Made by a program: the position numbers and the translations under genes
Part shown: one piece after another, positions 34,244 through 42,502 of the stretch
Layout of the letters: the number at the start of each line of letters is the position of its first letter
How positions within the stretch are numbered: the first letter of the stretch is position 1
Notes under the pieces: generated by a model
Told to the model about the DNA's origin: nothing
The model's database searches: none
Seen by the model: only the letters and a program-made list of their open reading frames with translations
Assembly (NCBI RefSeq): GCF_000766145.1
Contig: NZ_JNFB01000039.1
Location: 208,758 to 272,757, forward strand
Source of the DNA: Paenilisteria newyorkensis
GTDB lineage: Bacteria; Bacillota; Bacilli; Lactobacillales; Listeriaceae
DNA: 64,000 nt
Reading direction: 5' to 3'

Positions 34244-34290
34244 AAAGCATCGATAAACGCTATTATATCAGCGCTTACCGATGCTTTTTT
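34244..34290 (+). terminator. Terminator of the paralogue array
   Basis: AAAGCATCGATAAACGCT pairs with AGCGCTTACCGATGCTTT (two mismatches in 18) with an 8-base loop, followed by TTT. It closes the effector/array unit. Confidence 0.88.
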
Positions 34291-34390
34291 GCTGTCTAAA
34301 ATAAAAATAAAGATGGGCGATTTCAGACAGGTTTGGACGTGAAATCCGTTGTATAATGAAGCTATATTAAAGATGAATGGAGGTCATAAT

Positions 34391-34786
34391 ATGACAACAG
34401 CAACTAAAACCATGCCGAAAGAAATTTATCGTTATATCGAGCATGAGCTTATCAATTATCCCCAAATGATAGAACGTATCAATGAGTTAACAAAATACTT
34501 ACAACACGAGAAAAATCCGCAGTCCCCTACCTACAACACGCTTCATCTGGACATTAGAATTGAAAGGCTTTCAACCGTAGTCCGATGTATAGAAAATGTC
34601 ATCCGTAATCTGAACTCGCTCGGTGATCCATACCAAGAATTCATTAAACTACGATATTGGCGCACCAACTCCAACACAACAATGGAAGGCATCGCACAAA
34701 AAATCCACGTAAGCCGACGAACTGCATATAATATGCAAAACCGAATTATTCAGATGGTTGCGAGTGAATTAGGTGAGTGGAATTAA
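34391..34786 (+). CDS. ArpU/RinA-like phage-type transcriptional regulator
   Basis: A 131-residue protein whose C-terminal part, EFIKLRYWRTNSNTTMEGIAQKIHVSRRTAYNMQNRIIQMVASELG, is a sigma-70 region-4-like HTH. It resembles late-gene activators of Gram-positive phages (ArpU, RinA). The helical N-terminus (about 1-70) is typical of the group. ATG at 34391 has GGAGG 7 bases upstream; the frame extends 14 codons without a site. No other phage gene is nearby, so it may be a relic or a dedicated regulator of the neighbouring locus. Confidence 0.75.
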   Translation: MTTATKTMPKEIYRYIEHELINYPQMIERINELTKYLQHEKNPQSPTYNTLHLDIRIERLSTVVRCIENVIRNLNSLGDPYQEFIKLRYWRTNSNTTMEGIAQKIHVSRRTAYNMQNRIIQMVASELGEWN

Positions 34787-35072
34787 CCCTATTTAGTATA
34801 AACCATGAATAATTTCAAACTATTATGCAAAAAAATTAAAAATGGCAAATTAGCCAAGTAAAGTTAGTCTGTATCAGAATTGGGAATAAAAATATCCCAC
34901 ACATGTGATTGTAACAAATTCATCCATATTATCCTTGGAAATAATGTGGGTCTTATATAGATTATAGTTGTAATTATCACCAGTTCACAGTATGATATGT
35001 ATAGTTCTATTTGCTATATACATATTGTTGATTAGGGAGTAGTTCAAAAAAAGAATGATGGGAGAGAATGTA
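34787..35072. other. AT-rich intergenic region before the secreted-protein gene
   Basis: This 286-base stretch has no plausible reading frame. It holds the presumed promoter and leader of the secreted-protein gene; I could not pick a convincing -35/-10 pair. Base composition matches the AT-rich block on both sides. Confidence 0.5.
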
Positions 35073-35465
35073 ATGAGTTTTAGAAAAAGAGTTTTACCGT
35101 TTTTATTGATTGTAGGGTTGGTATTTGCGGGGGTATTAGGGATTTCATCGACTAAGGCATTTGCGATGGATTCAAAAGGATCTTCGAAAATTGCTTTTCA
35201 CACTGATGCTAATAATTACTCAAAAAGTGCAACAACTATTGATGTAATTGGTAAAAATCCATTTGATACTGTAGTAGTTGAGCTATACAAAAAAGGAGAT
35301 TCTAAATTTTACAAACGTATAGATGTTTATAAAGCTGGTACTTACAAAGTTTCATTTTCATTAAAGGGGCTTAAAGCAGGTCAATATGATGTCCATGTAA
35401 ATTCAGACTGGTCATACCTGGCATTTCATGCAGAACTTACACATTACCTAAATGTACAAAGATAA
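35073..35465 (+). CDS. Small secreted protein of unknown function
   Basis: A 130-residue exported protein. The signal peptide is clear: basic FRKRV, a hydrophobic core LPFLLIVGLVFAGVLGI, and a cleavage site at AFA-MD (about residue 33). The mature part, about 97 residues, looks like a single beta-sandwich (VVVELYKKGD, YKAGTYKVSFSLKGLKAGQYDVHV). I do not recognise the family. ATG at 35073 with GGGAGAG upstream is preferred to two ATGs 6-7 codons earlier. It stands alone between the ArpU-like gene and the PBP gene in AT-rich DNA. Confidence 0.75.
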   Translation: MSFRKRVLPFLLIVGLVFAGVLGISSTKAFAMDSKGSSKIAFHTDANNYSKSATTIDVIGKNPFDTVVVELYKKGDSKFYKRIDVYKAGTYKVSFSLKGLKAGQYDVHVNSDWSYLAFHAELTHYLNVQR

Positions 35466-35503
35466 TCCAAGAAAGAATCTAAACAAAGGTTCTTTAGACT
35501 AGA

Positions 35504-35549
35504 AAAATACACACCAAAAATCTGAAATAAGATTTTTGGTGTGTATTTT
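35504..35549. terminator. Bidirectional terminator between secreted protein and PBP genes
   Basis: A perfect 19-base stem formed by 35504-35522 and 35531-35549 with an 8-base loop; A-rich and T-rich ends give a T tract on both strands. A smaller hairpin (AAAGAA...TTCTTT) lies just before it. Confidence 0.9.
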
Positions 35550-35581
35550 TGTGTTATAGAAACTATCTTTTCGCTGTACTA

Positions 35582-37744
35582 TTAGTCATTCAGTTTAGAT
35601 TGCGCAGCTGCAGCCGCTGCTTTGTTATTAATTGGTTGATCAACCTTTGATGAATCTTTACCGGCTTCTGCTCTTTCTTTTTTCAAATCATAATATGCTT
35701 CAAATATTTCCTCAGAAATTTTCATATTAACCTTAGGGTCTGTACTTCCATTATCTCTATATCCCCAAGGAACTACTACAGCAATAGATATCTCTGGTTT
35801 CTCAGCTGGAGCATATCCGACAAATGTTGTATTCCAAACACTCGCCATTGCATTTCCTTTTTTAGGACCATCATAAAATGCTTGAGCTGTACCTGTTTTA
35901 CCTGCAACTTCAACAGGAACATCATTAAAGTATTTATTTCCTGTACCATTTCCACCATGAGTAACTTCATAAAAACCTTTTTGAACCTCTTTAATCGCCG
36001 ACGTTGGAGCGCCAATTTGATTTAAGATTTTTGGTTCAATCTCTGTCGCTACCTTTCCGACAGTATCTCCATTTGTACTTGGATCACGAATTTCTTTCAG
36101 CATCGTTGGTTCGATTCGAGAACCACCATTTGCAATAGTAGCTCCATATTGAGCTAATTGTAATGGTGTATACGAGTCATACTGACCAATGGAAAAATCG
36201 AGAATTTTACCCATCGTTTTGTCATCACCCTTAAAGCCCACTTGTTCTCCTGGAAGGTCAATACCAGTCTTAACCCCTAATCCAAACTGATTATAATAAT
36301 ATCTCATCTTATCAAATGTATCTGGTGATGCTCGGAATGGACCTTTATAAACATATTTTGCTCCCGCCATCTTCATTGATGTTTGATACATATACGAATT
36401 TGATGATATTTCCAAAGCTCCCACCGGATCAAGTGATAGAGAACGCTCTCCATTACGATTAAACCATGAGCTTTTTGGTCTAGTACCTTTAAATTCAATT
36501 GGTTGGTCTACAAAAACCGTATCCTCCGTGATAGCTCCGTCCATTATTCCACCTAATACAGTCGCACCTTTTACAGCAGATCCCATATTGTAAGCTGAGG
36601 TAAAGTTGCCAAGTGAATAGTCTTCATACTCACCTTTATCATTAATCAGTTGTCCAGCTAGTGCCAATACTTGCCCAGTATATGGATCCATAGCCACCGC
36701 AAATGCACGGTCGAATAAATCAGAGCTTCCAGCAGACTTACCAATCCTCATATTCTTCTTCAATATCTCCTCAATCTTCTTCTGCAACTCAACATCCACA
36801 GACAAGACTAAATCCTTACCTTTAGAACCTTCATACTTCTCAACCGTCTCAATAATATTCCCGCTACTATCCAGAACACTATTAGACTTCGATTTCTGAC
36901 CGGCTAGCACAGATTCATACTGCGCTTCTAAATAACTCCGACCAACGCGGTCATTTCGGCTATAGCCTTGCGCTAAGTAATAATCTACCTTGTCACTCGG
37001 AATCCCTTGTTTCTCCGTCGACACGCTTCCTAAAATCGAACGCAATGTTTCGTCATACGTATAAAAACGATTCCAGTCCGTTGTCGTATCCACGCCTGGC
37101 AAGCTTTCCAAGTTCTCACTTACCCTCGCGATTTCCGCATCTGTCACGCCTTTACTTTTCAGCGCAACTTGCGATAACGCGTAACCTGCCGTCATCTTCT
37201 TGTAAATCGTCGCGATACGTTTATCATCGTCGGTCAAACTAGCCAAATCGTCTTTCGTAACACCTGCGATTTGTTTCTTGTATACTTTTCCGCCGTCCAA
37301 AGCTTGATCAGCCTTGCTAAGACGTGCTAATGATTCTTTCTCATGCGTCAAAATCCAATAATCTTGCAAATCGCGTTCCGTCAATTTCTCTGGTGTGATT
37401 GCGACCAGTTTATCCAATTTCTTCGCAACAGCGATCATTTCCGTTGCCTGTGTTTTCTGACTACGCGTATACGTGATCGATTTCACCGCAGAATTTCCCA
37501 CTAACAGGTTATAATTCCGGTCGTAAATAACACCACGCGGCACGTTTTTCGTCACGCTGACATCATCCGTTTCCTCTAATTGACGCTTATACGTTTCCCC
37601 TTGAACGATTTGAACCACACCTAGGCGCAAAATCAAGGCCGAGAATAATATAAAAATCACGAAAAATAGGATGTTCAAGCGCAGTGGAATCACTTGCCTT
37701 TTCTTCTTCGGTTTGTCGGTCTTTTTAATAAATCTATTTTTCAC
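35582..37744 (-). CDS. Class B penicillin-binding protein (PBP2/MrdA-like transpeptidase)
   Basis: A 720-residue D,D-transpeptidase with a single N-terminal membrane anchor (about 22-45). The pedestal/dimerisation domain opens with NVPRGVIYDRNYNLL. The transpeptidase domain has SAVK (389-392), SSN (447-449) and KTG (616-618). It cross-links peptidoglycan stems, probably with a SEDS partner in elongation. In Listeria the gene upstream of sodA encodes a class B PBP. The 3' two-thirds of the gene (the transpeptidase domain) is richer in A+T than the 5' third, suggesting a recombinant gene. The C-terminus is Ala/Lys rich (KAAAAAAQSKLND). Confidence 0.93.
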   Translation of the reverse strand: MKNRFIKKTDKPKKKRQVIPLRLNILFFVIFILFSALILRLGVVQIVQGETYKRQLEETDDVSVTKNVPRGVIYDRNYNLLVGNSAVKSITYTRSQKTQATEMIAVAKKLDKLVAITPEKLTERDLQDYWILTHEKESLARLSKADQALDGGKVYKKQIAGVTKDDLASLTDDDKRIATIYKKMTAGYALSQVALKSKGVTDAEIARVSENLESLPGVDTTTDWNRFYTYDETLRSILGSVSTEKQGIPSDKVDYYLAQGYSRNDRVGRSYLEAQYESVLAGQKSKSNSVLDSSGNIIETVEKYEGSKGKDLVLSVDVELQKKIEEILKKNMRIGKSAGSSDLFDRAFAVAMDPYTGQVLALAGQLINDKGEYEDYSLGNFTSAYNMGSAVKGATVLGGIMDGAITEDTVFVDQPIEFKGTRPKSSWFNRNGERSLSLDPVGALEISSNSYMYQTSMKMAGAKYVYKGPFRASPDTFDKMRYYYNQFGLGVKTGIDLPGEQVGFKGDDKTMGKILDFSIGQYDSYTPLQLAQYGATIANGGSRIEPTMLKEIRDPSTNGDTVGKVATEIEPKILNQIGAPTSAIKEVQKGFYEVTHGGNGTGNKYFNDVPVEVAGKTGTAQAFYDGPKKGNAMASVWNTTFVGYAPAEKPEISIAVVVPWGYRDNGSTDPKVNMKISEEIFEAYYDLKKERAEAGKDSSKVDQPINNKAAAAAAQSKLND

Positions 37745-38261
37745 GTGTCACAATCCTTCCTTTTTCAGCACTCATCTACCTCTATTGTATCCGAATTTTG
37801 GCGAGATTACCACTAGAGTTTGATGAGAAAATCATTAAGAAAAGTTAAAGGCATCTTTAGATTTGTAATTCCATGCAGAAATAGTATAAGACAATACTCT
37901 AAGCACGCAAAAAAACGCCTAGCCCATCATTGGGTAAGACGAAGATTATGCTTTAAACAAATTGAGCGAAAGCGTTTGTATTCAGGGAATTTGGTGGAAG
38001 CCGGAAGCGGAGTGTACGACTTGTACATGATGACTGAAAGCAGAGAGGGAGTCGTATCCCCGACCATGCGAGAAGTTAAGCGAAACTGCTCTTGTGTAGC
38101 AGAACCGCAAAGATGTACCGCATCCTTGTTCTAAATCTTCAGAAGGAACGCCTATTCGAGATGCTCATAGGCATATTGGGGCTGTAACTCATTTCATTTC
38201 GAACAGCCCCAACAATGCGAGCGCTTGTCGCCAATTTATTTAGCTTATAGACAAGTTAAAA
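37745..38261. repeat. Intergenic region holding dispersed repeat family 2, copy R2
   Basis: No convincing gene in 517 bases. From 37951, AAATTGAGCGAAAGCGTTTGTATTC, GGTGGAAGCCGGAAGCGGAG (37992-38011) and GCGAGCGCTTGTCGCC (38217-38232) follow the reverse complement of 20890-21040. An additional 130 bases or so are inserted, containing an 8-base hairpin GGGGCTGT...ACAGCCCC (38178-38210). A frame of 104 codons across the region is Lys/Arg-rich and looks accidental. Confidence 0.65.
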
Positions 38262-38870
38262 TTATTTAGCAGCAGCGAAGTTCTCGCCAGCTTTATTCCA
38301 ATCTACTACATTCCAGAAAGTTTTGATGTATTCTGGACGAACGTTTTGGAATTTCAAGTAGTACGCGTGCTCCCAAACGTCAAGACCGATAACTGGTGTG
38401 TAGCCTTCTGTTAGCGGTGAATCTTGGTTTGCTGTAGAGATGATTGACAATTTGCCATCTTTCACTACTAGCCACGCCCAACCAGAACCGAAACGTGCCA
38501 CGCCTGAATCAGCGAATTTCGTTTTGAATTCCTCGAAGCTACCAAATGTTGCGTTGATCGCATCTGCTAAAGCGCCAGTTGGTTCGCCGCCACCTTGTGG
38601 GCTAAGAATTTCCCAGAAGAATGTGTGGTTCGCATGTCCGCCGCCATTGTTACGAACAGCAGTACGGATGTTTTCTGGAACACTATTTAAGTCAGCAACC
38701 AAGTCCTCGATAGATTTAGCAGCTAAATCGTCATGTCCTTTTAATGCATCATTTAATTTCGTTACGTACGTTTGATGATGTTTCGAATAGTGAATCTCCA
38801 TTGTTTCTTTATCAAAATTCGGCTCCAAAGCATCGTATGTGTAAGCTAATTTAGGTAATTCATATGTCAT
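38262..38870 (-). CDS. sodA: Manganese superoxide dismutase
   Basis: A 202-residue Fe/Mn-type SOD converting superoxide to peroxide and oxygen in the cytosol. The metal ligands are His27 (EIHYSKHH), the His in [11 protein letters not shown], and Asp/His in [18 protein letters not shown] and the second-shell residues fit the Mn form. ATG at 38870 with GGAGGAG upstream gives the canonical [10 protein letters not shown] start; an upstream in-frame extension of 14 codons is not supported. It is monocistronic. Confidence 0.97.
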   Translation of the reverse strand: MTYELPKLAYTYDALEPNFDKETMEIHYSKHHQTYVTKLNDALKGHDDLAAKSIEDLVADLNSVPENIRTAVRNNGGGHANHTFFWEILSPQGGGEPTGALADAINATFGSFEEFKTKFADSGVARFGSGWAWLVVKDGKLSIISTANQDSPLTEGYTPVIGLDVWEHAYYLKFQNVRPEYIKTFWNVVDWNKAGENFAAAK

Positions 38871-39074
38871 AATAAAAACTCCTCCTTGATATATGTTTAT
38901 TCGAAAAAGCAAGCACTTCCAATTGAGATACTTAGTCCACTTTTCCCTACAAGTACAAGGTTATCACTACAAGACGACGGTTGCAATTTAAATGCTTACT
39001 TGAAAAGCTGAGGGGGCTAGCCCCCGAATCTGGATCTGAAAACTGTACGGTAAGATATAGAAAGCACACCTCGT

Positions 39075-39602
39075 TTAATCATTTCCGGGATATGCTTCAT
39101 CTATTTTTTCCGAATACTCTAGATCTTTGTACAGGATAAATATTGATTCGCGATGTGCGACATCCGCACTTAATGGCTTATCGAAAAGTTTCGAAAAGCC
39201 AGTCTTGTAATAGAAATTTCTACTCTCATACAACGTCTCCAATATTAGAAACCTTAGACTTGTAGCTCTTGCATAAGTTTCAATTTCCTTCATCATCCTC
39301 CTACCTAGCCCATTTAATTGAATAGTTTCACAAACGGCAAATCTTTCAATCCTGAGCGCTCCATATTTGAGGTCTTGTACTTTAAGTCTATCTTGTTTGA
39401 GTGTGAAATAGCTTCTAACAATTCCAGCTTCATTAACGAGCACTGAGGTAGAGTTAACAAAATCTAGAGAATCAAAATAAGAACTTCTATACAAATAACT
39501 GGATAACGAAGAATTATCACAATTAAAACTATAGAAGTTCTCTCTTATATTTCTAACACTAAACTCCGTTATCAGCTTTGTTGTTAAGTCTTCGCGCTTC
39601 AT
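39075..39602 (-). CDS. GNAT acetyltransferase, possible toxin of a TA pair
   Basis: A 175-residue GNAT protein with the layout of TacT-type toxins. The substrate-side segment is FNCDNSSLSSYLYRSSYFD, the acetyl-CoA loop is in FAVCETIQLNGLGRRMMKE, and the end is FYYKTGFSKLF. Its start overlaps the small gene upstream by about 44 bases. I took ATG at 39602 because the fold begins soon after it; the ribosome site is poor, so coupling to the upstream gene is likely. The region is AT-rich. Toxin function is inference; an ordinary acetyltransferase is the alternative. Confidence 0.7.
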   Translation of the reverse strand: MKREDLTTKLITEFSVRNIRENFYSFNCDNSSLSSYLYRSSYFDSLDFVNSTSVLVNEAGIVRSYFTLKQDRLKVQDLKYGALRIERFAVCETIQLNGLGRRMMKEIETYARATSLRFLILETLYESRNFYYKTGFSKLFDKPLSADVAHRESIFILYKDLEYSEKIDEAYPGND

Positions 39603-39744
39603 ACTCGCCATATACGGCAATGTCTTGAAGATATTTGCGCTCCAAAGCACGTTGTTTCCTTTTCTCCGAGTGCGCCATCTTGGCTAAAAAAATCTCTGCA
39701 TCTTTGCCAGTCACTTTTGGAATTTCTTGCGTGTATATTGCCAT
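39559..39744 (-). CDS. Small basic protein overlapping the GNAT gene (possible antitoxin)
   Basis: A 61-residue, highly charged helical protein (MAIYTQEIPKVTGKDAEIFLAKM, then HSEKRKQRALERKYLQ). ATG at 39744 has AAGGTG just upstream. It precedes and overlaps the GNAT gene, the order typical of antitoxin then toxin. No ribbon-helix-helix motif of the usual TacA kind is obvious, so the role is inferred only from arrangement. Confidence 0.6.
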   Translation of the reverse strand: MAIYTQEIPKVTGKDAEIFLAKMAHSEKRKQRALERKYLQDIAVYGEYEARRLNNKADNGV

Positions 39745-39900
39745 ATAATCACCTTCCTTCCTGTCCATTATAACATGATTCCCAAACAAATAATAGCCTC
39801 AACAATTGCATTCTCCCCCATTTCAAGCTATTATAGAAGGGAAACCATATTACGTTTTCTACTATATAAATAAACCAAGAATGAGGTGCATCACAACCAA

Positions 39901-40689
39901 ATGAATATTTTCAAACGTTTTGCAAAAAGTATCTACTCTCCAGAGGATATCGCAACATTTCGAGCGGATAAAATATGGAAATCGATTCTTTACATAATTC
40001 TCATTTCGATTCTGATTTTTTTACCAATCGGCTACCACACAGCAACTGCTGCAAATGATGCCATGCAAGTTGGCGCGGATACGATCAAAAATGACATTCC
40101 TGATTTCACAGTGGAAGATGGAAAACTCGTTTCTGATGCTAAAAAACCGATCACCATCGACCAAGGTAGCGTCTTTTTCGTCTTTGATTCGACGGATAGC
40201 CTGACCACAGATCAGGTCGATAATCAACTCGGTTCTGCCGACAGCGCCATCGCTTTTTTATCGGATAAAATTTATATTAAAGCGCCTGGTGTGGATCAAT
40301 CGGTAAGCTATGCGACTGCGGGCATTAAATCCAAAGATGATTTGGTGAGTTTCTACGAGTCAATGGAAGACTTATCGAAATACTTTATTCCGATTTTACT
40401 CGGTATTATTTTAATCGCGATGATTCTTGTTTCCTTCTTCAAAGTCGCGCTCTATGCCCTATTCGGCTTTATTATGAGCGGTTTTGGTCGCATGGGAATC
40501 AGCTATTTCAACAACTGGAATATCGCGGCATACAGTATGACGCTCGCAGCTGTTTTCACGATGATTATGTACTGGTTCCAAATAGCGGTTCCGTACCTCT
40601 CCACCATCAACATGGCCGTCAGCTTCTTCATTATTTTCCTAGTTATTCGGCAAATTCCACCGACAGACCAGAAGCAACCTGTCAAATAG
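39901..40689 (+). CDS. DUF1189-family membrane protein
   Basis: A 262-residue protein with one N-terminal helix (about 28-46), an extracellular region of about 115 residues and three or four helices after residue 165. The opening MNIFKRFAKSIYSPEDIATFR is the DUF1189 signature. The function of the family is unknown; in some Firmicutes it is linked to maltose uptake regulation. ATG at 39901 matches the family start; the GAGGTG site lies about 12 bases upstream, a little far, and an upstream GTG is possible. It ends in a hairpin. Confidence 0.85.
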   Translation: MNIFKRFAKSIYSPEDIATFRADKIWKSILYIILISILIFLPIGYHTATAANDAMQVGADTIKNDIPDFTVEDGKLVSDAKKPITIDQGSVFFVFDSTDSLTTDQVDNQLGSADSAIAFLSDKIYIKAPGVDQSVSYATAGIKSKDDLVSFYESMEDLSKYFIPILLGIILIAMILVSFFKVALYALFGFIMSGFGRMGISYFNNWNIAAYSMTLAAVFTMIMYWFQIAVPYLSTINMAVSFFIIFLVIRQIPPTDQKQPVK

Positions 40690-40696
40690 TTCAATC

Positions 40697-40736
40697 GGAA
40701 AAGACTGTATCTGGCGCGACTGGATATAGTCTTTCC
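40697..40736 (+). terminator. Terminator after the DUF1189 gene
   Basis: GGAAAAGACTGTATC pairs with GATATAGTCTTTCC (one or two bulges), followed by ATTTGATG. The T tract is weak. Confidence 0.55.
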
Positions 40737-40935
40737 ATTTGATGTGATGTACAATATTTGGTGTTAAAAATTCCTTTTTTAGCCTTTTCAAATTCTTATA
40801 ATGGTGACACAATGCCGTTTTCTCACCAATTTCTAATAAACAAGATGGATGATTTTTCACGCGAATAGTGGTATGATTAGTAATGCATTAATAATAACAA
40901 ATCCTGCAAGTTAGGATTATAAGGAGCGAATCGCT

Positions 40936-42048
40936 TTGACAGAAAGAACACATAGATCAAATACGCGGCCCGTAAAGGTTGGTAATTTGACCATAGGCGG
41001 TAGTAATGAGTTATTTATCCAGAGTATGGCCACAACGAAAACGCACGATGTAGAGGCAACAGTTGCTGAAATTCATCGTCTCGAAGAAGCTGGGTGCCAA
41101 ATTGTTCGTGTCGCCGTCCCTGATGAGCGCGCGGCGGATGCCCTTGCAGAAATAAAAAGCAGAATTTCGATTCCACTCGTAGCTGATATTCATTTCGATT
41201 ATCGCTTAGCTTTAAAAGCAATCGATGCTGGTGTCGACAAAATCCGGATTAATCCCGGTAATATCGGTCGTCGTGATCGTGTTGTTAAAGTCGTAAACGC
41301 GGCAAAAGCAAAAGGCATTCCGATTCGTATCGGGGTCAACGCTGGTAGTCTCGAGAAGAAATTCATCGAGAAATACGGCTATCCTACTGCAGAAGGTATG
41401 GTAGAAAGTGCCCTCGATCATATCAAAATTCTAGAAGACCTCGATTTCCATGATATCATCGTGTCGCTTAAAGCATCCGATGTGAACTTGGCAATCGAAG
41501 CCTACGATTTAGCTTCCAAAGCGTTCGATTATCCGCTACATTTAGGGATCACAGAATCAGGTACACAATTCGCCGGAGGTATCAAAAGTGCCGTCGGTCT
41601 TGGCGCGATTCTAAGCAAAGGCATCGGAAATACGCTTCGTGTCTCCCTTTCTGCCGATCCTGTAGAGGAAATTAAAGTAGCGCGTGAAGTCTTGAAATCA
41701 TTCGGTCTTTCGTCCAATGCCGCGACACTTATTTCGTGTCCAACGTGTGGTCGTATCGAAATCGATTTAATCAGCATCGCGAATGAAGTAGAAGAATATA
41801 TTTCCACAATCAAAGCACCAATCAAAGTTGCCGTGCTTGGTTGCGCCGTAAACGGTCCTGGTGAAGCTCGTGAAGCCGATATCGGAATCGCCGGTGCCCG
41901 TGGTGAAGGCCTTCTCTTCCGTCACGGTAAAATCGTTCGTAAAGTTCCCGAAGAAACAATGGTGGAGGAATTGAAGAAAGAAATCGATATCCTAGCCGAA
42001 GAATATTTCGCTAAAAAAGCAGCGGAAGAAGCCGAAGCTGCCAAATAA
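40936..42048 (+). CDS. ispG: 4-hydroxy-3-methylbut-2-en-1-yl diphosphate synthase
   Basis: A 370-residue Fe-S enzyme of the MEP isoprenoid pathway (flavodoxin-dependent). The N-terminal TIM barrel begins [21 protein letters not shown]. The 4Fe-4S ligands are in SCPTCGR and [10 protein letters not shown] near the end. The start is TTG at 40936 with AAGGAG 9 bases upstream. IspH, the next enzyme of the pathway, is encoded at 52248-53243 in this window. Confidence 0.97.
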   Translation: MTERTHRSNTRPVKVGNLTIGGSNELFIQSMATTKTHDVEATVAEIHRLEEAGCQIVRVAVPDERAADALAEIKSRISIPLVADIHFDYRLALKAIDAGVDKIRINPGNIGRRDRVVKVVNAAKAKGIPIRIGVNAGSLEKKFIEKYGYPTAEGMVESALDHIKILEDLDFHDIIVSLKASDVNLAIEAYDLASKAFDYPLHLGITESGTQFAGGIKSAVGLGAILSKGIGNTLRVSLSADPVEEIKVAREVLKSFGLSSNAATLISCPTCGRIEIDLISIANEVEEYISTIKAPIKVAVLGCAVNGPGEAREADIGIAGARGEGLLFRHGKIVRKVPEETMVEELKKEIDILAEEYFAKKAAEEAEAAK

Positions 42049-42056
42049 TCCAAATC

Positions 42057-42088
42057 AACGTCGATGCCAATTGTTGCGCATCGACGTT
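42057..42088. terminator. Terminator between ispG and the small membrane-protein gene
   Basis: A perfect 11-base stem, AACGTCGATGC against GCATCGACGTT, followed by TTTCTT on the plus strand. It also lies at the 3' end of the minus-strand small gene. Confidence 0.88.
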
Positions 42089-42099
42089 TTTCTTGCATT

Positions 42100-42276
42100 C
42101 TATTCCCTACCTGATTTCAGCTTTTTGAAAATAAAGTATTTCAATGTCCATGATGCCGCGACCAACAAAATCAGACAGAATAACTGTAACTCGAAAGTGA
42201 ACTTTATCCAAATTTTAAAAGAGATTAAGACAACGACAATAATGAATCCTACCATAAAGCTGTTTTCTTTCTTCAT
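42100..42276 (-). CDS. 58-residue membrane protein, unknown
   Basis: A short minus-strand gene. ATG at 42276 follows GGAGGGG by 6 bases and the stop is at 42100. The protein starts MKKENSFMVGF and has two hydrophobic segments (about residues 8-26 and 31-47) with a basic end KKLKSGRE. It is convergent with ispG. The strong ribosome site, charge distribution and two clean helices support it over the 85-codon frame on the opposite strand. The function is unknown. Confidence 0.7.
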   Translation of the reverse strand: MKKENSFMVGFIIVVVLISFKIWIKFTFELQLFCLILLVAASWTLKYFIFKKLKSGRE

Positions 42277-42502
42277 GCTTTTCCCCTCCAGATACTGCCT
42301 AATACATGCGTGTTATATTATTATTTAACTTTATCCCATATCTGATAATTCAAACATCAAATATTCGCCTATTCTCGCTCATTTGCTTTCATTGCTAATC
42401 TTTGTTACCATAGTTAAGGTCAAGGAGCGATTCGTTATCTCCTTCTTAGTTAGTTTGCTAGATTCTACACAAAAACTTATCTAGCAATGAAAGTGAGGAA
42501 TT

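Noticed and set aside
34391..35465. Prophage remnant
   Set aside because: Only one phage-like regulator is present; no integrase, structural, lysis or attachment-site sequences were found.
37820..38134. 104-codon plus-strand frame upstream of sodA
   Set aside because: It runs across repeat R2, has unusual Arg/Lys/Cys composition and no ribosome site; likely accidental.
42071..42328. 85-codon plus-strand frame after ispG
   Set aside because: It begins inside the ispG terminator and is antisense to a better 58-codon gene with a strong ribosome site.
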